Part shown: positions 56,801 to 64,000 of the stretch, piece after piece
Layout of the letters: each line of letters opens with the position of its first letter
Position numbering within the stretch: the stretch's first letter is position 1
Assembly: GCA_035772405.1 (NCBI GenBank)
Contig: JAYKKM010000153.1
Span: 385,001-449,000, forward strand
Length of the DNA: 64,000 nucleotides
Origin: Chrysogorgia sp. JL179-B06
Taxonomy: Eukaryota; Cnidaria; Anthozoa; Scleralcyonacea; Chrysogorgiidae
Direction of reading: 5' to 3'
The notes under the pieces: model-generated
Databases searched by the model: none
What the model was told of the DNA's origin: nothing
Seen by the model: the letters and a program-made list of their open reading frames with translations, nothing else
Position numbers and translations under genes: made by a program

Positions 56801-57281
56801 CTTCATCAGGAAATACATCATAAGTCATATTATTTACAGATAACGTGTCATCACTCGCAATTACTAATTCTTCCACATCAGATACCGTGGTTCTGTCAAG
56901 TCCATCTAGACCACCACATTCGTAATTTCTCAAAACTAGACGCCGCAATTTCCGTTTGCATGCAGCAATTACTCCAACCACATTTACAGCATTGCATCCC
57001 ACGTCTAGGCCAATGAGACCAAGTTCATCAGTCTTGATTTCACAGGATTTGTTATTATTATCAACGAAAACGTTAATTGATAGTTGAGGACCCAAATTAT
57101 CGACGATAGATTCCAGAAATTCGGGAACATCTTCATGACAAAGTAGGATTGTTTTGACTTGCGGATGATTTAAAAGTTCTGGAGGAATGGATGTTTTCAG
57201 AAAACCAGCAGCTCTTAAATCAATCTCATCGCCACTGGCACAACATTCAACTCCATTAATAGTAAAAGTACTGCTACTCAT
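53877..57281 (-). CDS. LRR-ROC-COR (ROCO family) GTPase, right copy
   Basis: 1134 codons from ATG 57281 (MSSSTFTINGVECC). Same domain order as the left copy. It has three 47-residue LRR repeats instead of five, and keeps a 12-residue segment before them (within PVGLEKLTNLETLH) that the left copy lacks. P-loop GNSGAGKTS at 528-536, DFGG at 578-581, TKSD at 640-643; COR as in the left copy. GAA to TAA near the end truncates the protein by seven residues (LIF-stop instead of LILEGFEASR). The donor-like CCAG|GTAATAG just before it is conserved, but no PNP exon lies downstream in this arm. The N-terminal half differs from the left copy by about 10% of residues, the COR end by about 1-2%. It is a probable paralogue that may still be functional as an LRR-ROC-COR protein. 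Confidence 0.9.
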   Translation of the reverse strand: MSSSTFTINGVECCASGDEIDLRAAGFLKTSIPPELLNHPQVKTILLCHEDVPEFLESIVDNLGPQLSINVFVDNNNKSCEIKTDELGLIGLDVGCNAVNVVGVIAACKRKLRRLVLRNYECGGLDGLDRTTVSDVEELVIASDDTLSVNNMTYDVFPDEENFPEIYFQNITLKASYGSRLTDLDTTSQCNTITLEGMNNLQRFLLCAKGKKILPTGMDQLNNLQELFIFDDPIGDDFELSDKLKLRKVILFNCRLNVLPLAITAMEELEVLELHHNNFHNQLLSLDKLVKLKRLVIFRCLLNSYPVGLEKLTNLETLHLGWNIELGQQSFSIPSLTNLKDLNMSLCDLKKVPGGLEHCVNLEDLSLEGNSELGQQSFSIPSSRNLKHLNMSDCGLKKLPGGLEHCVNLEVLNLQYNSELGQQSFSIPSSTKLKQLNMSYCDLKKVPGGLQNHIGLRNCDMSYNKLKEFPECFANLIESGTNFVLEVNVLEKPPQVICNDGRSILNYFKSIAKFGEAHSKRLRVLVIGNSGAGKTSLVNGLLMGEANLTDEDERTEGIEIRKWYPDPENEDLELEIWDFGGHMEYQSVSHYFFEKHSLFLLAVDVSEYETTDESYDENAGKWIDELKSIVRRPVIMVAATKSDLVEDSVVNDRCQDMLKRINKQEKLDVDSIKSDLENLDGNDSSNICRKEKLNSLTAERPVLPKEIVLTLDEQEKSANGETCIVVTSAGKIVNLIRYEGLNVSNLSQELVRTGNNMNLFPHLETKLPLLWVKIEQLLPTLREEMKNKNLTKYLTFEELEKWLCQHLEMFNEVEKKETLHAVIVYLVQLGKVLHFERVKLLRDFIFPDPQWLIMLVKEVVHHNLELHLQFKKEFKACNMDAVMFENEKQELLKNGLLSESLLRCIWFDAIPQSADFKRIVPLLHQFDVGYKMTVKEAEIEGKEISNNYTFIPALMPAAPPSVIEDVWPTTASQDQIERSCEYRFQSTLPVGLFERQMVRSHHCSDYRIHWKEGFFGINAEEQEVKFCINKRKDKIEFTARIRKSDEINTLWKVLLSLHQTFADMVQELWPELRYRIYNQCPECKECHYKMDFEQLLKAPNSYSKLPRCDKTGRVPSVKVDSRLVIPPPGNSLIF

Positions 57282-58310
57282 GTCACAATGTTGTTGCTTC
57301 TTTTCATGTAATGGTCGTTGTCAAAACATTGGAGCATCAAGGAGTGATTTAATCTGTGAATTAAAACTATGTATGTAAATGTACATGTTTGTCAAAGTTG
57401 TAAACTCAGAAAATTTAGGATAGAACTCAGTGTTCAGAAAGTTACGAGTTCAATTCCCATTATGCATGGTTCAATTGCCATTATGCATGGTTCAATTCTG
57501 GCTGTTACCATCTACCCAGACTAAGGAAAAGTTAGCCAGCAGTGCCCCGGGGTGTGTAGAATGTTGTTCATCATAATTATTGGGGAAAAGATGGCATGAA
57601 AAATACCTACAAATTTGAAATTTAAGGGCTGAATTTTAAATTGCAGTTGTGAACGTAGTGAGAATTTCTTTATAGTTGTAATTGTCATTGTTGTCCCAGG
57701 GGTAAATACAGCCGGGGTTATGGTTACAATGAAGTAGAAGACGGGGGTTAGGGTTTAGGAAGACACATACTTATGCCGGGGGTTAGGGTTTAGGAAGACA
57801 CATACTTATGCCGGGGGTTAGGGTTAGGAAAACAGTTAGGGGAGGGTTAAGTGTTGGGGTACTAGAATACTACAATTTATAACTATTGTAATTCAGGGCC
57901 ATTGCACAATTGCTTCGCGTGGCGGCGAAGGCTCTCGGAACGAGATTAATCAGTCAACAAATCAGGTGATAACTTCACTGATTGAAGCGCCTTGTGGTTT
58001 GTGATGTAAATATTTATAAGCACACTATGTTAATTATGGTGAAAATCAAAAACTCCTGCAGAATCTCCTGTAGAAGTTAATATTATTCTATTTAGGGGTG
58101 CTGCTTCGGATTTAGTATCAGGCCGGATAGTGGATAATCTCACTATCTGGTATCTGGCTGGATATTTTCACCAGATAATTTGTTTTTTGACAGTTTTCCA
58201 AGGTTGTGTTAATTCAAATATAATACAACAAAACAGCAATATAATTGAGCTTGTTTACTGTTCCATGCAGTGTTGTTGGTTATAATGGTTAACTACCTGT
58301 ATCTTCTTAG
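57282..58310. other. Upstream flank of right ROCO gene
   Basis: Mirrors 12470-12663, 11467-11590 and 5300-5790 of the left arm, without the Ty3 element and 881-bp insertion. A probable 5' UTR acceptor ('ttcacag', reverse strand near 57354) is shared with the left copy. No other gene is seen. Confidence 0.65.
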
Positions 58311-58315
58311 GGGGT

Positions 58316-58922
58316 GATTACATGGGCCGGACTGGCCCGGTTAACTGGGCTAGCTCGGTTAACTGGGCTAGCTCGGTTAACTGGGTTCTTATATAGCCCA
58401 CGTCTTATATAAATCGCATATTTTTTCGACATTTCGATTACATGGCAAGCGGGCTAGCCCGGTTTGCCGGGATCACGGTTGTTGCAACCGGGCTAGCCCG
58501 GTTAACTGGGATGAAATTGCTCATGTCATCGTTTCATCTCGTTAAAGCGGGCTAAAAACTGTTTGATGTATGCCGATACTCGTTTGTTTATTTGACGATG
58601 TGATCAAATAAGACTAAAAGGGAACTTATTAGATCAAAACATTGTTTTTGTGTTTCGTGGTTTTTATCACGGCTTATTTTCTGTTAAGAGGCATTCACAA
58701 CTAAGCTAGTAGACAGTGAACCACAATTATTGACAATACTTACAAATAATTCCATCGACATAACAACAGTACAAAACTGCGGAAAAGGTAACGTAACTGT
58801 GTGCAAATGAAGCGATATTTGTCAATTTATTATTTGATAATTGTGAATTTTGGGCTGTAATCGTCGACGTCAACTCAAAACTTATCCCAGCTTACCGTGC
58901 CAGCCCGCTCCATGTAATAGTA
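58316..58922. mobile_element. Short TIR-like element (about 600 bp)
   Basis: Ends 'gattacatgggccggactgg' and the inverse of 'ccagcccgctccatgtaat' are imperfect inverted repeats. The interior repeats 'cggttaactgggctagct'. The left arm has no counterpart. No coding sequence; boundaries are approximate. Confidence 0.6.
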
Positions 58923-59088
58923 ATTTAAAACTCTGTCTTGCAATAAGCTTAGATGACTGACTGGGCTAGATGGCATGTCAGTCACACAGACAAATAGGCT
59001 GATGTTTTATATAAATATCCTGAATTCAAAACATAGTCCTAATCCCAAACCTCACATACTTTAGTGGCTCTGATATGGGCCGGTATAA

Positions 59089-60869
59089 CCCGTACGAAAA
59101 ATTTGAGCGAGACAGTAGCGAGATTCGAGCCAGTCAAATGAGCGAGACATGAGCCAAAATTGAGTATGGCAATAATGAGCGTGACACAGCGGTACTGAAA
59201 CGTGACAATTTGAACCAGAATTGAGCGGGACATTTGGCACGCCGTGATATTTTTATGGCTTGTTTGTGGCCAGATTATCGCTTCATATTTTATTGCTGAA
59301 AAATATCGTTTCAGCTGATTGCTTTCTCGCGGTAAAAGAAACATGCGTCACGACAATTATCACGATGACGGACGAACTCCACCTTGCACACAATAATGCA
59401 TCTTCACTAGCCAGACATGGCAAAAATGTTCTTTTATTACAATAATGGATTATACACATTTAACAAAAGCAATTTGTGAACTTATATTACAGAACAAAAC
59501 AAAACAGGACAATACAAAACTAAATCGTGGTAACTTATATGGATCCGTCAATATGTTTATGGTATATGGTGGCTGGGTTTTCAAACATTCCTTTCGCACG
59601 TTGTAGTTAATTGCGACGAGCGTAATGGCTCATTTGCTTCATTCATTTGCTTCGCGTGCGATTTTTGATGCGATAAATATCGCCAACTCCTGGTTTAGAT
59701 ACATGGTAAGTAATCAAGAGCGAACAGAAGAATGACAAAAATAAGTCGACGACCATTCACATGACCGTTGTCCGGTGATTGTATCTTAACCAATGATTTT
59801 TTGTCAGAGTCGTGCTGACCATTAATTTGAGTCTTAATAAATATAATCGATACTATAGATCGATTTTAGTTTGTTCAAGCAAGATGTTGTCTATATAGCT
59901 TATAATATTAAATCGTATGGTTCGCGATTCCAACAAAATACGAATTTTCGCGCCGCAATATGTGCGGCTGAATAATTTAACACGTTCGGCGTTCCGTCCA
60001 AGAAAATACAGTCTCTCAAATAGTAATTAACTATCGATACTATGAACAGTACTACGATAAATAAACTAAATCGATTCACTTACGTTTGGAAGAGACTTGG
60101 AGAATAATCAAGACAAATATCTGTTGCTTGCCCTGAATTATGCGCCACTCACCTCAACTTCAACACGCACTTCGAATGTATCTCTAGTGGAATGCAACGC
60201 GACTTCGGAACGATACTGTCGGTTTTGTCGCTTATAAAATATATACTGTACAACCATAGCCGTTGACGAATAACGATGCAAATAAAAAAGTCAGGTCTAC
60301 AGTAAGCCTTACTACGAGTTTTTCGAGCGAGCTTCAGTTCAAGTGTTCAACCAATTCAAATTTGCGCGCCCATCTTTGATGGCATATTTGTCTCTGGAAA
60401 ATTTGTACGGAATGTAAGTTTCCCGATAAAATTCCCTTATAAATTGTTTCCGCAAGATGTGTTGTCAGAAAACAGACAGATTTTAAGTTAGATTAGCTCT
60501 ATCACGGGGAGTCTTGCTGTGTTTTTGGCTGTACAAAGAGCCTGACAAATGTCAGGCTCAACCGTGACACGCACGTATAGCGTCTGTCTCGCTCTATCAC
60601 GCCCAGTCTTGCTCTGTTTTGGCTGTACAAAGAGCCTGACAAATGTCAGGCTCAACCGTGACACGCGAGGTAGCGTATGTCTCGCTCTTTATCGTTCACT
60701 TAGCTATAATCTCGCTGATAAACGGGCGGTACAAAAATGTCGGTTCTTTCCGGTAGCGAGACAAATCAAATGTCTCGTTTTGTCTTGTTCAATTACCGCT
60801 CAATATTTAGCATTATGGCCAGATTCTGGCCGGTATCTCGCTATGTCACGCTCATATTTTTCGTACGGG
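59089..60869. mobile_element. 1.78-kb TIR element CCCGTACG...CGTACGGG, non-autonomous
   Basis: The ends CCCGTACGAAAAATTTGAGC and the inverse of 'gctcatatttttcgtacggg' are near-perfect inverted repeats. The left arm reads straight through ('aagcttaatattaccggccc', 4607-4626), giving the empty site. That site contains TTAA, but the flanks are altered, so the target duplication is uncertain. The interior has two 90-bp repeats with the palindrome 'gcctgacaaatgtcaggc' (60540-60660) and no transposase frame. Predicted frames 59039-59344 and 60549-60944 lie across element sequence and are not supported. Confidence 0.85.
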
Positions 60870-62160
60870 AAGCTTCTTTGTGTACCGGTACAGAGTAGGG
60901 TAGTATTTCTTTATTCCAGGGTTAGGTTTATAGTTTTTATTTGAGTTATGGTTGGAGTTTTTGTTCTTCTAAAGCATCTAAATCTCGAGAAAACAACCAC
61001 CTTGATTAATAAATTATTTTATAAAGGAATAACTACCGTTATAATATATAATCTCGGAGACTTGACATTCAGCTTTGCCTGACTAGATTTGTCGCATGAC
61101 TCATCATTTCTGATTTTCTTTTGCAGACTACAAAAGTTCTCCTTCTCTGTTGGTGACTGCATGAGAATCATTTGGGATGAGCAACGAAGAAGGAGACCGT
61201 GATGTTAGGCGCACATCTTGGACAAGTACTTTGACTAATTGTAAGTAATTATCATCTGCATGTTCTGAGGAATAAATTAAAACCGTTTCTATGACTACAG
61301 CTAGGAGACTACAGCTGCCGATACTTTTGAGATATTCTACAAACAAACAAACAAACAAACAAACAAACAATCAATCATATTTTACTCTTCTAAAAATCTC
61401 AGTAGTTCAGTATTTTCTCGCCGTATGACATCATTATGACATCACATACCGGTAGTACCAGGCTTTCTTCCAACGCGGTCGTTGTTCAACTAAGTTCAGC
61501 AAAAGGGCTGAAAACTCGATCTTTAACAGATAAATAAAAGCAGAACCGAGTAATCAATTTCAATTATTTCTTCGGTTTTGAATTGAACTTTTCGAATTCT
61601 AACGAAAAATAGAATAACCTCAAAAGGTTTAGTTGACCTTTAACAATTACAAATTACAATAACAAAACAGTAATTACAAAAACAAAATTACTTATAACAA
61701 AAAAACAAGAAAGACAGGAACAAGAAAGACAGGAACAAGAAAGACAGGGTGACCGCAACAGCATTGCCAATTACTGCGGACCCAAAATCCGAATCCGCAA
61801 TAATCCCCTCGCTCACCTTTTCTACCCCCCAAGAGTTTCATCCTAACACCCCTGCGGGGATTTTCCCCATCCGTGGTCCCCAGTCCTCACACGCCATGTA
61901 TTAATTTGTTGATCACAATTTGCAAAAGGCCGTTTCGTCGTGGAAATTTATTTTTTATTTTTTTAGTTATCTCGACCAATATTTAACCGTTTTCAATTCT
62001 GAAAACAGATTTGGAATTACCTAGTCAAAGTACTACTAACATACGTGCCTATTATGTTAATTGTTACGCAAACATGTATACCCTTTGTAAAAGCCTGCTT
62101 ACATGTATGTACTTAAAAATTAATCAGCCATGTTTGTGCCGATTATAACGGTTCACGCAA
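60870..62160. other. Outer part of right arm
   Basis: Mirrors 3863-4610. Contains an (AAAC)n microsatellite at 61342-61371 and three copies of 'agaaagacaggaac' near 61710-61750. No gene seen. Confidence 0.65.
61342..61371. repeat. (AAAC)n microsatellite
   Basis: About seven 'aaac' units; the matching left-arm position lacks the expansion. Confidence 0.9.
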
Positions 62161-62184
62161 ATGGCGTACTCTGAACCATGCGAT

Positions 62185-62580
62185 CATGAGTTTTGGTAGC
62201 TTGGCAGAATTGTTCTTTATTACTGGAACTGATTCTTCTTTCAAGATGCTGTTTATGTCGTCGTTCCCGCGTACACTTTCTTCAAAACCGTTGTTGGATG
62301 TCAAATGCTGACGGATTTGTTGGTTTAGTTAACTCGCGATCTTCCGACACTTTACATTCGATCTCGTCACCCACGCGTTTACGATTCATGTTCGACGTGT
62401 CGGATTTGAAAGTCTTTTGTAGATCCACCCACGTATTGTATTTGGGTGCAAGTTCAGGTTGCTTCTTTCGCAATTTCGTTTCGACCGAGTTTCTGTATCT
62501 GTCTTTGAACCACGGTAAACGTTCGATAATGCTCTTGCATCTAGTCCGCAAGAATAATCCGTCAATGTATGGTTAAATCC
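62185..62580 (-). other. Unidentified open frame outside the arm
   Basis: The minus frame 62282-62551 (89 codons) reads MRTRCKSIIERLPWFKDRYR then KLRKKQPELAPKYNTWVDL. It is rich in charged residues and looks more protein-like than its surroundings, but I do not recognise the family. It might be a fragment of an exon or of a transposable element. Confidence 0.25.
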
Positions 62581-62639
62581 TTAAATTAGGAAATCTTGAT
62601 ACGATGCATCTTGATACGATCAAACCACTTGCTTTATAT

Positions 62640-62860
62640 TAAATGTGACTTGCAGCTTGGTTATTTTAGTATGGTAAACTGTTTGCTACTCAATCTTTAA
62701 CGCAAACTCAGAAAAATGTTTCCGAGCACCAGACGGGAATCAAACCCGCAACCTTCACTGATGATCTCCAGTTAGACGCTCTAACCATTGAGCTACCAGA
62801 ACTCAAATGCCAGAACGAAGGCTACGTTGTGTACTAGTTCATACGTGCGACTGCGACATA
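62640..62860 (-). repeat. tRNA-derived repeat unit
   Basis: Minus strand shows 'tggtagctcaatggttagag' (box A) and 'gggtttgattcccgtctgg' (box B variant), with the same flank 'gtaccaagctgcaa'-type sequence as the fold-back at 21588-21972. No proper cloverleaf; a repeat rather than a tRNA gene. Confidence 0.7.
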
Positions 62861-64000
62861 ACGCAAACTCAGAAAATGTTTCTGAGCTCCAGATGGGAAT
62901 CGAACCCGCAACCTTCATGATCTCCTGTTACATGCTGTAACTATTGAGCTACCAGGACTCAGATGGCAGAACGAAGGCTACGTTGCGTACTAGTTCATAC
63001 GTGTGACATACGTACTACTAATTCAGCAGTCTTGATATGTCTGTATATCTTATCAGAAACCCGCAACCTTCATGATCTCCTGTTAGATGCTCTAACCATT
63101 GAGCTACCAGAACTCAGATGGCAGAACGAAGGCTACGTTGTGTACTAGTTCGTACGTGCGACATACGTACTACTAATTCAGCAGTCTTGATATGTCTGTA
63201 TATCTTATCAGAAACCTGCAACCTTCATGATCTCCTGTTAGATGCTCTAACTATTGAGCTACCAGAACTCAGATGGCAGAACGAAGGCTACGTTGTGTAC
63301 TAGTTGCTACGTGCGACATACGTACTACTAATTCAGCAGTCTCGATATGTCTGTATATCTTATCAGAAACCCGCAACCTTCATGATCTCCTGTTAGATGC
63401 TCTAACTATTGAGCTACCAGAACTCAGATGGCAGAACGAAGGCTACGTTGTGTACTAGTTCGTACGTGCGACATACGTACTGCTAATTCAGCAGTCTCGA
63501 TATGTCTATATTATATATTATCAGAAACCCGCGACCTTCATGATCTCCAGTTAGACGCTCTAACCATTTAGCTACCAGAACTCAAATGCCAGAACGAAGG
63601 CTACGTTGTGTACTAGTTCATAGTTCATACGTGCGACATAACGCAAACTCAGAAAATGTTTCTGAGCCCCAGATGGGAATCGAACCTGCAACCTTCACGA
63701 TCTCCAGTTATACGCTCTAACCATTGAGCTACCAGGACTCAGATGGCAGAACGAAGGCTACGTTGTGTACTAGTTCGTACGTGCGACATACGTACTACTA
63801 ATTCAGCAGTCTCGATATGTCTGTATATCTTATCAGAAACCCGCAACCTTCATGATCTCCTGTTAGATGCTCTAACTATTGAGCTACCAGAACTCAGATG
63901 GCAGAACGAAGGCTACGTTGTGTACTAGTTCGTACGTGCGACATACGTACTGCTAATTCAGCAGTCTTGATATGTCTATATTATATATTATCAGAAACCC
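62860..64000 (-). repeat. Tandem array of truncated tRNA-like units (about 155 bp)
   Basis: Units run 'ccgcaaccttcatgatctcc', 'gagctaccagaactcagatg', 'gcagaacgaaggctacgttg' to 'tgtctgtatatcttatcaga'. Copies occur near 63060, 63215, 63370, 63525 and 63840, with longer units that keep box B at about 62870 and 63650. Short units keep box A (reverse of 'gagctaccagaactc') but have lost box B at a fixed breakpoint after 'atcagaaac'. Four 61-codon frames in the track are repeat artefacts. The array continues beyond the window. Confidence 0.92.

Larger units (their letters stand above)
48290..62160 (-). repeat. Right arm of the large inverted duplication
   Basis: Reverse complement of the left arm in the same order: 130-bp repeats, minisatellite, ROCO gene, flank, outer edge at about 62160. 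Specific insertions distinguish it: Penelope fragment at 49347, TTAA MITE at 52477, transposon-like segments at about 58316 and 59089. It lacks the left arm's Ty3 element and 881-bp insertion. Confidence 0.9.

Noticed and set aside
62963..63928. Four near-identical 61-codon frames
   Set aside because: Each is one unit of the tRNA-like tandem array.

Overview
This is a eukaryotic window, most likely from a marine invertebrate and plausibly a cnidarian. The evidence is split, intron-containing genes, dense microsatellites, tRNA-like repeats, and a mix of Ty3, DIRS-like, Penelope-like and hAT-like elements. The phylum call is inference. There are no bacterial-style operons, rRNA genes or CRISPR arrays.

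The main structure is a large inverted duplication. The left arm (about 3863-19900) and right arm (about 48290-62160) carry the same sequence in opposite orientation, separated by about 28 kb. Each arm holds one copy of an LRR-ROC-COR (ROCO family) GTPase gene. The left copy (+, ATG at 12664) has five near-identical 47-residue LRR repeats. The right copy (-, ATG at 57281) has three, and it stops seven codons early. The arms differ by insertions. The left has a Ty3-type retrotransposon (5794-11466) and an 881-bp insertion that carries a copied piece of the ROCO gene itself. The right has a Penelope-like endonuclease fragment, a palindromic TTAA MITE and a 1.8-kb TIR element.

Downstream of the left ROCO gene, only in the spacer, lie two exons (20825-21502 and 22310-22521). 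They encode a nucleoside phosphorylase/nucleosidase-like (PNP/UDP superfamily) domain. A good splice donor at the end of the COR region (16297/16298) and the acceptor at 20824/20825 have matching phase. The left locus can therefore encode one 1507-residue LRR-ROC-COR-PNP protein, an architecture that would resemble an intracellular immune or stress receptor. The nucleosidase domain has changes at two usually conserved active-site motifs.

The spacer then holds a tandem array of about 36 units of about 153 bp. Each unit looks like a mini-exon bordered by a 3' splice site and a GTATGTAAG donor. The array is split by two insertions. One is a 10.45-kb TIR element with TA target duplication and GC-rich subterminal minisatellites (25171-35620), which itself contains a decayed DIRS-like element (29041-35238). 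The other is a better preserved DIRS-like/Ngaro-type element with split direct repeats (39112-45757).

The flanks hold a 238-bp satellite (2683-3785) on the left, and on the right a tandem array of truncated tRNA-like units (62860-64000). Most of the remaining sequence is AT-rich and non-coding, or repeat remnants.
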